A stretch of 64,000 bases of DNA, taken from assembly GCA_004558205.1 (NCBI GenBank), contig SFDM01000001.1, positions 124,001 to 188,000 of the forward strand. Direction: 5' to 3'. Positions 25,461 through 34,566 of this stretch are shown here, one piece after another. The notes under the pieces are model-generated. The model had not been told where the DNA came from, did no database searches, and was given only the letters and a program-made list of their open reading frames with translations. A program made the position numbers and the translations under genes. This DNA comes from Pyramidobacter piscolens. Lineage in GTDB: Bacteria; Synergistota; Synergistia; Synergistales; Dethiosulfovibrionaceae. Position 1 is the stretch's first letter. Each line of letters opens with the position of its first letter.

Positions 25461-26492
25461 TTAGAGGATCTCAGACATCTCAATGTTAAATTCGGGACCG
25501 TCCATCTCTGCTTTTTCCGCCAGCAGGAAACGATAAGCATCCACCAACATATTAATTCTAGGAGTCGGAACACCATATTTTTTGCCCAAACGGCTGATGG
25601 CAAGAAAACCAAAGGGGACGTCCTCGGTAAGGAATCGATGATAGGGGGTCTTAGGAAGCATCACCTTTTTAAGGCTCTCATTGTTCAGCCCCAAATCTTT
25701 AATGTTATCATAATGCACGTTCCAAGCAGTGTTCATCAATTCGAGAATAGATCTGGGAGTGCCGCCCACAGCCTTTGTGACAGCGCAGCGTTCGGCGTCC
25801 GCCGCCATGGTAAATTTCAGCAGAATGTCAGGCAGACACTCTTCATAAAATTTTGCGTCTTCACCGTTGGCCATACGAGTAATATTAAAAATGCAGAAGG
25901 GCACATGCACCGGTGGGTTCGTGTTGTTCATCGAGGTGTCAAGCACGTTGTCAACCGCATAGAATTCCGGAAACGCCTGTTTTAGTTCCCCCACGGTCTT
26001 TACTCCAGCCGAACCGGGAATTGTGGCAAAACTCATCTGTTTCTTTGAAGGTTTCATAAGCGTCGTCGCGGGATAAGTCAAGGAGGGTGAAGCCGCCATA
26101 TTACCGCTTGTCTCACCGATAACAATATGCTTAGCCCGGACCTCGTCCTTTAAAACGCTGTAGAATTCATAGGCGCCCCAGTTGCCTGTAAAAATCACAA
26201 TGCGCTGTTCCTCTTCGAGATGCCCCTTTAAAAGCTGCGCCATTGGTTTATGCCCTCTGGACGTCGTCGTCACAACCAGAAATTTAGCGTCCGCGACTGC
26301 TTCCGCGATATCCGTCGTCGCCTTTACTTTAAAATTGCCATTCAAAGCGCCGGTCACGGTAATTCCATGTTCGTTTACGGCCTTTGCTTTTTCTGTATCA
26401 CGAGTAAATCCAACTACTTCAAAACCTCTGCTCGTAAGCAGAGCGGCGGTGTTATGACCAATTTTTCCTAACCCCAGAAGTGCGATTTTCAT
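25461..26492 (-). CDS. Octopine/nopaline (opine) dehydrogenase family protein, copy 2
   Basis: About 343 aa. The N-terminal Rossmann motif KIALLGLGKIGHNTAALL is followed by an all-helical C-terminal domain with the opine-dehydrogenase signatures HVPFCIFN and TPYHRFLTEDVPFGF. The ATG at 26492 fits AAAGGA nine bases upstream better than the TTG at 26501. Family enzymes reversibly join an amino acid and a 2-oxo acid as a secondary amine using NAD(P)H. It is the last gene of the TRAP operon and is paralogous to the gene at 27929-29050. The substrate is unknown. Confidence 0.88.
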   Translation of the reverse strand: MKIALLGLGKIGHNTAALLTSRGFEVVGFTRDTEKAKAVNEHGITVTGALNGNFKVKATTDIAEAVADAKFLVVTTTSRGHKPMAQLLKGHLEEEQRIVIFTGNWGAYEFYSVLKDEVRAKHIVIGETSGNMAASPSLTYPATTLMKPSKKQMSFATIPGSAGVKTVGELKQAFPEFYAVDNVLDTSMNNTNPPVHVPFCIFNITRMANGEDAKFYEECLPDILLKFTMAADAERCAVTKAVGGTPRSILELMNTAWNVHYDNIKDLGLNNESLKKVMLPKTPYHRFLTEDVPFGFLAISRLGKKYGVPTPRINMLVDAYRFLLAEKAEMDGPEFNIEMSEIL

Positions 26493-26633
26493 ATTTTTCA
26501 ATCCTTTCTATCTTTTGTTCAGCCAAGACTGGACCACATAAATTATTTCAACCGCATAGACAGTCCATGCGGTTGAAATAATCAGATATGTAATCTCGCT
26601 AGTGCAATTACCCTTTTACGCTTTCCGATAACG

Positions 26634-27854
26634 TCAGCGAATAATCTTTTCTTCAGGGTACTCCGTCAGAATCTCAATTCCATCCTTACGGATAACTACG
26701 GAATCTGAATTTCTGGTGGATCCCCAGCCAGGGAATACGAGACCTGGTTCAATAGTAATTACCATCCCCGCTTCAAGCAAAAGATCGCTGCCTCTATCAA
26801 GAGAAGGGGCTTCATGAAGGCTCACACCAAGGCCATGTCCAATGCGTCCGGGCAGATACTCACCAAATCCCGTTTCCACAAAGGCTGAAGTCGCATTGTC
26901 ATACAACTCCCCAACTTTTAAGCCGGCTTTAGCCGTCTTAAAAGCCCGTTTACGAGCTTCGAGCATCGCATCGTAGGCTTTTTCATATTCTGCTGGAAGC
27001 TGATCAATGATAATCGTACGTTCATTTTCAGTTTGAAGGCTATTGATAGAACTCCAAACAACGGGAAGACAGACTTCGCCATCCAACGGTTTGCGGTTTT
27101 TAGGGCAGTCACAGCCATAGGGCACACGGAAACCAGACATGGAGTAACACCATAGAGCGTTGACAATACCACCTTCTGTATTGCCAAAAGCCCCGACTTC
27201 AAATTCGCCAAGTTCTTTGATCCAAGTCTCTCGCATTGCAATTTCCGCGGCAGCGCTAACCTCAGCTTCCGTTTTGCGAATATTCTCAACCGCTGCGGCC
27301 ATACCTTTATTAGCAAGATAAGCTGAAAGGCGCAGAAGATTAATATCATACTCGTCCTTAATCATTCTGCAGTAGTTCAACGTGCTTGACATGCTCACAA
27401 GCTCGGCAGCCTGAGTAGCGTCCTTGATCTTCTGATGCTGCGCGATTGAAACAAAATCATCTTCAAAGCCAAGGCGTTTGCCCTTGAGCTTCAGTTCATC
27501 ACAAATAATTTCCAGAGCTGAATAAGCATCGTTAGCTAAGGGCTTCTGCTTACCCCATTTGCCAAAAAGTCGGATATCATCAAGCACGCATTCGTCCTTT
27601 GAATGGTTAGCGCGAAGGCTGTGCACCAACAAAACAGGATCACCTACAGCCGGCAGGACTACAACCACAGGGTGGCTAAACAAAATAGGATTGAATCCTG
27701 ACAGGAAGAAAGTGTTCTGCGGCTTAAAACAAATCAATCCATCCAGCCCTTTTTCAGCCAATTTGGCCTGAAGCTTGCGATGCTTGGCTGTTAAAAGCGC
27801 TTTACGGTCATACTTTTTTAATTCTTCTTTAATTGCCCGAACGTTAATTGCCAT
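26634..27854 (-). CDS. M24 family (pita-bread fold) protein, creatinase-like, copy 2
   Basis: About 406 aa: creatinase N-terminal domain followed by the M24 fold. AGGAG nine bases upstream supports the ATG at 27854. The catalytic His is kept in GRIGHGLGVSLHEAP and the Glu in ITIEPGL, but the two metal-binding aspartates are replaced (segment VCLPVVWSSINSLQTENERT) and the last Glu is Ser (STRNSDSVVI). This loss of metal ligands resembles creatinase rather than prolidase, so C-N hydrolysis without a metal is likely. It is paired with the opine-dehydrogenase gene that follows it. Alignment by eye. Confidence 0.87.
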   Translation of the reverse strand: MAINVRAIKEELKKYDRKALLTAKHRKLQAKLAEKGLDGLICFKPQNTFFLSGFNPILFSHPVVVVLPAVGDPVLLVHSLRANHSKDECVLDDIRLFGKWGKQKPLANDAYSALEIICDELKLKGKRLGFEDDFVSIAQHQKIKDATQAAELVSMSSTLNYCRMIKDEYDINLLRLSAYLANKGMAAAVENIRKTEAEVSAAAEIAMRETWIKELGEFEVGAFGNTEGGIVNALWCYSMSGFRVPYGCDCPKNRKPLDGEVCLPVVWSSINSLQTENERTIIIDQLPAEYEKAYDAMLEARKRAFKTAKAGLKVGELYDNATSAFVETGFGEYLPGRIGHGLGVSLHEAPSLDRGSDLLLEAGMVITIEPGLVFPGWGSTRNSDSVVIRKDGIEILTEYPEEKIIR

Positions 27855-27928
27855 ATCAATAGATCTCCTTTTATGCATAAAAATACGCATGAGCTAAATT
27901 CAATCAGCGTTACGAGCTGATTCTTGCA

Positions 27929-29050
27929 TTAAATACCGTTATAGATATACTCTTCGAGCTCTGGAATAGAGAGTTTTCCCAAACCCAAGCTCTTTAGAGT
28001 CCTTGCCCTCCCTTTAAGGTCAATGCCAGAAAGTGAAGCCGCTGCAACAGCGACGCTCTTGCAAACGTCACAGGAAAAACCGTAACGTTCAAGTAACTCA
28101 ACCAAAGGCCAAATCCCCATTGAAACGTCTTCTGTAAGAAAACGATTATCAAAGCTTACAGGCAAAAGGCCTCCTGCAAGACCTGGATTACTGCTTAATA
28201 TCTCGACAAGGCCTTCTCCATGAACTCCAAGATATTCATACCAATCACGGAAGACATACCGCCAAGGTTTCAGAGACCCCACTATGCCGTCAAGCTGCAG
28301 ACGTTCTCTGTCCATGTCAATATTGACCCTTGCAATTGATTCCCCCATGGCGCTGAGGTGCTTCCCCTTCTGATACATGAACACTTCTTCCTTTTCCTCC
28401 ACATATCGAGGATTAAAGACTACCGAAGTAGTATGCACTCCCGTGCTCGGGTTAGAGATGCCCGTCGCCAACAGGCTATCCCACAAATCTACCTGAGGAA
28501 GTAAGGAAACGCAGACCTCCCATGCTGCCTGCGCATTTTTTCCAGGAAAAGAAGCAACACCTAGTCCACGTTTATAACATCCAATACGTGAAGTAGTTTG
28601 ATCGATCTTTCGTGCCGCATAGGGAGCGTTGTTCATCTCTACCACTGTTAAACTGCATTTGTTGCCGTGTTCACGAACTGTCTTGGTAAATTCGACGCTG
28701 CCATAGATGCATCCCGAAAGCATAATTACATATTGACCTGACCGGAGGAAGGGCGCGCAGACTTCGGCAGCTCTCTTTTCAGCAAAAGCCGGTACGGCAA
28801 CCAATATCACATCTGCTCCCGTTAAGGTTTTCTCGATATCCGTACCAACATATGAAAGATGAGCATCGCCCTCGGGAAGCCCCGTTTCAGCGTGGGCGTT
28901 AACAACTTTCAAAGTATTCGTCTCCGCCAGTCCCACAATCGTATCCATAAAATCATGAAATTCATACAAACTGACATCATGACCGGACAGAGCCAGATGT
29001 CCGGCAGCCGCAAAACCAATACGCCCTGCTCCAATAACGGAAATTTTCAT
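27929..29050 (-). CDS. Octopine/nopaline (opine) dehydrogenase family protein, copy 1
   Basis: 373 aa. The Rossmann motif ISVIGAGRIGFAAAGHLALS opens the protein and the helical domain contains GVHTTSVVFNPRYVEE and FDNRFLTEDVSMGIWPLVEL, both characteristic of the family. It lies between the two M24 genes of the TRAP operon. Compared with copy 2 it is longer and only moderately similar, so the pair looks like an old duplication with divergent specificity. The ribosome site is weak. The amino-acid and keto-acid products are not predictable. Confidence 0.87.
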   Translation of the reverse strand: MKISVIGAGRIGFAAAGHLALSGHDVSLYEFHDFMDTIVGLAETNTLKVVNAHAETGLPEGDAHLSYVGTDIEKTLTGADVILVAVPAFAEKRAAEVCAPFLRSGQYVIMLSGCIYGSVEFTKTVREHGNKCSLTVVEMNNAPYAARKIDQTTSRIGCYKRGLGVASFPGKNAQAAWEVCVSLLPQVDLWDSLLATGISNPSTGVHTTSVVFNPRYVEEKEEVFMYQKGKHLSAMGESIARVNIDMDRERLQLDGIVGSLKPWRYVFRDWYEYLGVHGEGLVEILSSNPGLAGGLLPVSFDNRFLTEDVSMGIWPLVELLERYGFSCDVCKSVAVAAASLSGIDLKGRARTLKSLGLGKLSIPELEEYIYNGI

Positions 29051-29083
29051 AATATGCCCGCTCTGTTATGTATTGATTGGATG

Positions 29084-30277
29084 TTAAATACGGATAAGTC
29101 CGTTATCCCCGTGAGTTAAAACCTCACAACCGGTATCCGAGACAACAACCGTGTTAGAATGATGAACAGCCCCCCACGCCTCGTCAGTTAAGCCAGGTTC
29201 AACAGTGAATACCATGCCGGGCTGCAGCAGAAGAGAGCTCGTACCAGAGATTGACGGTTCCTCATGAGGGGACAAACCTATCCCGTGGCCAATTCTTCCA
29301 GGAAGGATATTGCCAAAGCCGAACTCTTTAAATATATCCATCGCAGAGTTGTAAAGGTCTTTGATCGGACAGCCAGGTTTGACCATGCTCAGGACTTTCT
29401 TCTGCGCCGTCCACATCGCTTCAAGGGCGCGCATTCTTACAGCGTCGCCTTCGCCCATAATCATGGAACGCTCGTTTTCGGCATGATAACCGCCCAGCTT
29501 ACCCCAACAAAATGTCAGAATCAGTTCGCCTAGCTGCGGTTTGATATCCACGGAACAATCGCAAGAACTGGTAAGCCGCTGCCCGCTTAAAACCCAGCAA
29601 TTAAGAGAATCTATAATGCCTGTTGTATGAGTGCCAAATCCGCTTACCTCATATTTAACGTATTTTTCCTGCCAAAGCTTGCGCATAGCATACTGAGCTT
29701 CCGTTACAGCCTCAGCCTCAGTGGTATGTTCGCGCAGGCACTGCTCCATCACTTCAACGCCTTTATCGGCAAGCTGCGCTGCGCCTTTGATCATTTCAAT
29801 GGCATAAGCGTCCTTAACCATTGTCTGAGCAAGCATCTCATCAGAAAAATTGACCATATCGGAAACATTCAAAGCAGTGCAAATTTTTCTGTAAGTAACG
29901 ACGTCCGTTTCACGAAGATCCGTAGCGACTGTCTTGCCGGCCAGATTCCCCATAATTTTAGAAAGAGCCTTATACGCATCCAAATCCACATAAGGCTGAG
30001 CGCCCCATTTTCCATGGCAGAGAATGTTCTGAGTTACAGACTCCCTTGCAGAATGCTTGCCGCGAAGGCTGTGAACAAGGAGCGTAGGTTCTCCGTCAAC
30101 GGGAAGAATGTAAAACAGAGGATGGCTGAACAAGATAGGATTAAAATTTGAGCAGTGGAAAATGTGTTCAGGACCATTTAAGACAAGCAGATCGATGCCC
30201 TGTTCCCTCATGGCCTGTCGAATTTTTTCAATTCTTTTATCTACGCAGTTCTTAAGCAGTTCATTATTATTCAACAC
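29084..30277 (-). CDS. M24 family (pita-bread fold) protein, creatinase-like, copy 1
   Basis: 397 aa. GTG start, with AAGGAG seven bases upstream. The N-terminal domain shows SNFNPILFSHPLFYILP and the M24 core GRIGHGIGLSPHEEP and VFTVEPGL. Positions that bind metal in aminopeptidase P are changed: the two Asp give phenylalanine or cysteine and Glu (ILTFCWGKLGGYHAENERS), and the final Glu is Ser (VHHSNTVVV). The shared changes with copy 2 suggest both kept a metal-independent reaction. It lies 22 bp after the TRAP permease gene, so it is co-transcribed. Confidence 0.87.
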   Translation of the reverse strand: MLNNNELLKNCVDKRIEKIRQAMREQGIDLLVLNGPEHIFHCSNFNPILFSHPLFYILPVDGEPTLLVHSLRGKHSARESVTQNILCHGKWGAQPYVDLDAYKALSKIMGNLAGKTVATDLRETDVVTYRKICTALNVSDMVNFSDEMLAQTMVKDAYAIEMIKGAAQLADKGVEVMEQCLREHTTEAEAVTEAQYAMRKLWQEKYVKYEVSGFGTHTTGIIDSLNCWVLSGQRLTSSCDCSVDIKPQLGELILTFCWGKLGGYHAENERSMIMGEGDAVRMRALEAMWTAQKKVLSMVKPGCPIKDLYNSAMDIFKEFGFGNILPGRIGHGIGLSPHEEPSISGTSSLLLQPGMVFTVEPGLTDEAWGAVHHSNTVVVSDTGCEVLTHGDNGLIRI

Positions 30278-30298
30278 AATACATCTCCTTAAAAATCA

Positions 30299-31594
30299 TT
30301 AAAACGCATTAGGCATAAAATATTTTGGGATAAAAAGGAAAAGCTCGGGAAAAACGACACCAATAGAAATAATGAATAGCGCCAGCAAAAGCATCGGCAA
30401 AGTCGACCAGAATGCCCTGATGGGAGAAATTTTGCCGATCTGAGCTGCAAGAAGCAGAGACGTTCCATAAGGTGGCGTAATAACCGCAAGAGCAAGGACC
30501 AGATTGACGATAATTCCCAAATGCAGAGGGTGTACTTTCGCTGCCTGTCCAAGAGCAAGCATGACCGGCATAAAAGCGATAATGATCGTCGACGGATTCA
30601 GCAACATGCCAAGAACAAACAGCACCATAATCAGCATGAACATGATCCCGTAGTAAGACGTTGTTACAGACAAAACATATTCTGTAATCACATTAGGCAG
30701 ATTAAGGTACCCCACCAGCCAGGCACAGCACCCTGCAATCGACATCATAAAGAGAGATATACAGCTGGTAATTGCCGAATCAGCAAAGACGGCCCCCAGT
30801 TCTTTCAACTTAACAGTTCGATAGACCACTAACGCCAATACCAAACTGATGCATACAGCAATGGCAGCAGACTCCGTAACCGTAAAGACGCCACCGCTCA
30901 CGCCAAAAAGGATAACCAGAGGGACCGACAACGCAGGAAGCGCGTTTGCTGTTACTTTTAGCCTTTTTACCATAGGCACTTTAGGATTGCGGGGATATCC
31001 GTACTTTATGGCCAAAATATAGCAGTAGATCATTTGAGAGACACCGATAAGAATTCCCGGCACGATGCCTGCAAGGAAAAGGGCCCCAGTGGAAACCTGC
31101 GCCAATGACGCATAGACCACCATAATGATGCTGGGAGGAATAATCGCGCCCAACGTCGCAGAAGCCGCGGTAATCGCCACAGAGAAAGGAGTATCAAAAC
31201 CGGCCTTTTCCATAGCCGGTATAATCATTGTTCCAATGCCGGCAACATCGGACTGAGACGATCCAGAAAGTCCCGCAAAGAGCATGCTGACTACGACGTT
31301 TACATGTCCTAATCCACCACGAATATGCCCAACCCATACGTTTGAAACATCCATCAGCCTGTCAGTGATTCCGCCATTATTCATCAAAGAACCAACTAAC
31401 ATAAAAAAAGGAACGGCAAGGAAGGGATAGGAGTCCAAACTTGCATACATCATATTAGCTATATTTCCAAGAGGTATATCTAAATAGAACATGGTTGCTA
31501 CCGACGCCAAGCCCAAAGCAAAACAGATTGGTATTTTTATGGCAACCAACAGAAAAAAAGCGCCCAGAAGAATTACTAATGCCATATCATTCAT
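30299..31594 (-). CDS. dctM: TRAP transporter large permease (DctM)
   Basis: 431 aa with about 12 membrane helices. The motifs PFFMLVGSLMNNGGITDRLMD and the permease core GLSGSSQSDVAGIGTMIIPAM are diagnostic of DctM. GGAGG precedes the ATG. It completes a three-part DctPQM system with the genes at 31614 and 32226 and lies directly upstream of the M24/opine-dehydrogenase genes, so the imported compound is probably their substrate. Confidence 0.95.
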   Translation of the reverse strand: MNDMALVILLGAFFLLVAIKIPICFALGLASVATMFYLDIPLGNIANMMYASLDSYPFLAVPFFMLVGSLMNNGGITDRLMDVSNVWVGHIRGGLGHVNVVVSMLFAGLSGSSQSDVAGIGTMIIPAMEKAGFDTPFSVAITAASATLGAIIPPSIIMVVYASLAQVSTGALFLAGIVPGILIGVSQMIYCYILAIKYGYPRNPKVPMVKRLKVTANALPALSVPLVILFGVSGGVFTVTESAAIAVCISLVLALVVYRTVKLKELGAVFADSAITSCISLFMMSIAGCCAWLVGYLNLPNVITEYVLSVTTSYYGIMFMLIMVLFVLGMLLNPSTIIIAFMPVMLALGQAAKVHPLHLGIIVNLVLALAVITPPYGTSLLLAAQIGKISPIRAFWSTLPMLLLALFIISIGVVFPELFLFIPKYFMPNAF

Positions 31595-31613
31595 TATTGG
31601 TAACCTCCCAGCT

Positions 31614-32102
31614 TCAATCTTTCCGCGTTCTATGGAGTTTTCCCAAATCCAGAAGCAGATTTTCCGTGTTGATAAACGCCATAATTAAACCGCTCAAAGG
31701 TATTGCAACAACGACGATAGATTGTGGAAGATAAAGATAGCTGTAATACACCGTATGGGCTATTTCAAGGAATTCAGAGCCATTCACAATCATGACGTAT
31801 AGGAACACATAAATAAACGCATCGCAAAGCACATCCAGAAATTTGCCCAAATACGGATGTTTCCCATTTAAAAGATCAATATTGAAATGCGAGCGTTTCC
31901 TCAGCGCTACCGGCGCACCGATAAAAACCATCCAGACAAAAAGCATGACCGCCGCATCCTGTGCCCAAGAAAGAGGATAGGAAAACCCTGCTCTCAAAAG
32001 GACATGAACGGAAATAGAGAGCGTAAAAAGAATCAGCGTAAAGCCAGCCAGTTTTCGGCAAATCAGTTCAAGGAAATCATTAACTTTTTTTAATAGAGCC
32101 AC
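31614..32102 (-). CDS. dctQ: TRAP transporter small permease (DctQ)
   Basis: 162 aa with four membrane helices and the WAQDAAVMLFVWMVFIGAPVAL segment shared by DctQ proteins. The start is GTG, preceded by a GGAGGGG ribosome site; no ATG fits. It associates with DctM in the inner membrane. Confidence 0.9.
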   Translation of the reverse strand: MALLKKVNDFLELICRKLAGFTLILFTLSISVHVLLRAGFSYPLSWAQDAAVMLFVWMVFIGAPVALRKRSHFNIDLLNGKHPYLGKFLDVLCDAFIYVFLYVMIVNGSEFLEIAHTVYYSYLYLPQSIVVVAIPLSGLIMAFINTENLLLDLGKLHRTRKD

Positions 32103-32225
32103 AACAACCCCTCCTGACTTTGCTGTTTATGAGATTTAAAACGATAAAGGGGTTGTCAGTATCAACGGCAGGTGAAGAACCAACAAACCCCTTCGATAAA
32201 ATATGATTTATTTTTAAATATAATT

Positions 32226-33236
32226 CTATTTACCAACCTGTGCGCGGATCGCAGTCAAAAGCTCCATACCGTTCTTCGTGCCCTGCAAAGTCGTTGCAAG
32301 TTCATCCTGGAGCGAGGCAAAAACATCAAGGAATGCCTTTCTGTCAATCTCGTTAGTTTTGACGCCGTCTTTCTTCACCATGAGATCGATCATTTTAGAG
32401 TCCATTTCAATGCCAAGCTTTGTGACAAGTGCGCCAGCTTCGACCGCTGCCGTTTTCACTGCTTCCTGATATTCTTTCGGAAGCTTTTTCATTGTAAGAT
32501 TACTCACCGAAATATGAGTAACGACGAACTCGTGATAGGATAGGGCCAAATACTTAGCAAGTTCGCACAGGCGCGCAGAATTAAAGAAAGAGAGCGAAGC
32601 TTCGACAGCGTTGCAAACGCCAGTCTGCATAGCTGAATAAGCTTCTGTAGCAGAAACCGCCATGGGAACAGCGTCTACGAGCGACCAAACTTTTTTCGTC
32701 ATTGCATTAACCACTGTTCTCAGCTTCAGCCCTTTCATATCAGCGGGAGTTACGATAGGGCCGTTCATATTAAGATAGCAGCGAGCACCGCCACCACCGG
32801 TGGCAAGGAGCGAAAAGCCAAGCTTTTTATCAGATATATACTTAGACAGCAATGGGAACACCGGGCCGTTAGTATCCATAACCCTAGCATTATGCTCATA
32901 ACCGTTAAAAATATAAGGGATACAGAAAACAGCGCCTTCAGGAACGATGCTTGCCAACGGAGTAAAACTCAAAATCATAAGGTCAACAGAACCTAAGCGC
33001 ATACCATTGGCAATTGCGTTTTCATTGCCAAGCGCGCCGCCGCCGTGAATGGAGATTTCAACATCCCCTTTTGTCAGTTCGGATACCCGCTTTGCCATAT
33101 ATTCAGCAGCCTGATACCATGGATGAGGGGACGTTACGGTCGTTCCCAAACGCAGACGATACTTTGGCGCTGCCTGTGCAATGGAGGAACAGAATACTAG
33201 TGACACAAAAGCCAGAAACAGAACGCTTTTTCTCAC
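32226..33236 (-). CDS. dctP: TRAP transporter solute-binding protein (DctP family)
   Basis: About 336 aa. A GTG at 33236 preceded by GGGAG eight bases upstream starts directly with a signal peptide (VRKSVLFLAFVSLVFCSSIAQA), so I prefer it to the longer frame. The DctP core is visible in HPWYQAAEYMAKRVSELTKG and AYSAMQTGVCNAVEAS, and the conserved ligand arginine (LKLRTVVN) is present, implying a carboxylate ligand. It is the first gene of the operon. An inverted repeat lies 50 bp upstream of its start. Confidence 0.93.
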   Translation of the reverse strand: MRKSVLFLAFVSLVFCSSIAQAAPKYRLRLGTTVTSPHPWYQAAEYMAKRVSELTKGDVEISIHGGGALGNENAIANGMRLGSVDLMILSFTPLASIVPEGAVFCIPYIFNGYEHNARVMDTNGPVFPLLSKYISDKKLGFSLLATGGGGARCYLNMNGPIVTPADMKGLKLRTVVNAMTKKVWSLVDAVPMAVSATEAYSAMQTGVCNAVEASLSFFNSARLCELAKYLALSYHEFVVTHISVSNLTMKKLPKEYQEAVKTAAVEAGALVTKLGIEMDSKMIDLMVKKDGVKTNEIDRKAFLDVFASLQDELATTLQGTKNGMELLTAIRAQVGK

Positions 33237-33285
33237 AGAAAACACTCCCTTTAATAAAATGATTGACAAACACGTTACCATTGCC

Positions 33286-33306
33286 TAGAGATAACAGTGA
33301 TCTCTA
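33286..33306. promoter_or_regulatory. 7-7-7 inverted repeat upstream of the TRAP/opine operon
   Basis: TAGAGAT AACAGTG ATCTCTA is a perfect inverted repeat with 7-bp arms. It lies 50 bp ahead of the dctP start and is a good candidate operator for the nearby LysR protein. Function is inferred. Confidence 0.5.
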
Positions 33307-33822
33307 TAGACGATACTTTATGGCAAAAAATCTATTTTGTACAACATTTTTACAGCTGTATTTGTCACAACTTTTTAGATGTTCGGCTTCTAAAAATGTC
33401 TAGACATCGTATTAGATGCTAAAAATAACACAGAAAACAAAATATGATTAATCTTTATTTTAGTATAATTAAAATAATAAATATTTTCAATTTATAAATA
33501 AAAAAAGCCGACGTTTTTTCTCCATCACAGGAAAAAACGCGGCGTATTCAACAAACTGCAAGCCATCATTTAGATTTTCTATAACTTTACAAAGCGCTTA
33601 ATCATTAATTATAGTCGACACATCAAAACAAAATATATTTAATTTATTATATATACAACATTCTATTATCCTTGAAAAACCTTACTGATTCTTCCCGAGA
33701 GCTTAACCACCTTGAATATAAGAGATGCTTCTATGAACCGACGTAGATCAATAGTAAACAGTTCATCTAAAATCAAGAATATTTGTTTTAAATCATTAAT
33801 AAGTTTATTCTCCTAAAAATAA
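33307..33822. other. AT-rich intergenic stretch ending the acquired block
   Basis: No gene is visible. A weak terminator-like hairpin (GTTTTTTC ... GAAAAAAC, about 33513-33537) lies within, and the composition returns to GC-rich after about 33850. Confidence 0.5.
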
Positions 33823-33860
33823 GAAGACAGCCCTGGAAAAAGTACTTGGGCTGTCCTATT
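33823..33860 (-). terminator. Hairpin terminator of the C26 amidase gene
   Basis: GACAGCCC (33826-33833) pairs with GGGCTGTC (33848-33855), placed at the stop codon of the amidase gene. Confidence 0.7.
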
Positions 33861-33863
33861 ATC

Positions 33864-34565
33864 TTATCTTGCCTGCAGCACGGCTTCCATAAAAGCGTCG
33901 AAGATCACCGAATGGGAGTGCAGGTCCTCGGGGTGCCACTGCACACCCAGGACAAAGCGGCTTCGGTCTTCATGCTCTATGACCTCCGCCACGCCGTCGG
34001 GGCTGCGCCCCGACACAACCATATGCTGGCCCGGCGTCTCCACAGCCTGATGATGCAGGCTGTTGACGCTGAACTTCGGCCCCAGCAGGGACTCGATCCG
34101 CGATCCCTTCTCTGCAAGGACGCTGTGGGCCCCATACCTGGGATCGATCTTGGGGCAATGCTGGATGTAGGGCGCGCTGGTCGGGATATGCTGCAAGATC
34201 GTTCCGCCCATGGCCACAGCCATCACCTGTGCGCCGCGGCACACGCCGAGCGCCGGCAGCTTCCGCTCCATGGCCAGCCTGAAAAAGGCGATCTGGAACT
34301 CGTCCAGTTCGGGACGAATCTGTCCCAGATGGGGCGCCGGTTCTGCGCCGAAGGTCAGAGGCGCCACGTCGTTGAACCCATAGGGCATAAACACGCCGCC
34401 CGCCCCGTCCAGAAGATCGGACATCTCGCTCAGGTCCTCGGTCAGCGGAACCGCCAGAGGCACGCCGCCGGCCCGGCGAAGGGCCTGCGCCGCCGAGGGG
34501 TTGAGAACCACCTTTGGGCCGCTGTGTTCCTCGATGTTCGCGGGAATCAAAATAAGGGGCTTCAT
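33864..34565 (-). CDS. Class I glutamine amidotransferase-like peptidase C26 (gamma-glutamyl-GABA hydrolase type)
   Basis: 233 aa with the nucleophile motif GVCRGAQ, the histidine-glutamate pair in VQWHPED, and no synthetase partner, as in PuuD-type gamma-glutamyl hydrolases. It hydrolyses gamma-glutamyl amides in the cytosol. It is 1 bp downstream of the amino-acid symporter gene, so the operon imports an amino acid or peptide-like amide and hydrolyses it. The precise substrate is inference. Confidence 0.9.
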   Translation of the reverse strand: MKPLILIPANIEEHSGPKVVLNPSAAQALRRAGGVPLAVPLTEDLSEMSDLLDGAGGVFMPYGFNDVAPLTFGAEPAPHLGQIRPELDEFQIAFFRLAMERKLPALGVCRGAQVMAVAMGGTILQHIPTSAPYIQHCPKIDPRYGAHSVLAEKGSRIESLLGPKFSVNSLHHQAVETPGQHMVVSGRSPDGVAEVIEHEDRSRFVLGVQWHPEDLHSHSVIFDAFMEAVLQAR

Positions 34566-34566
34566 C

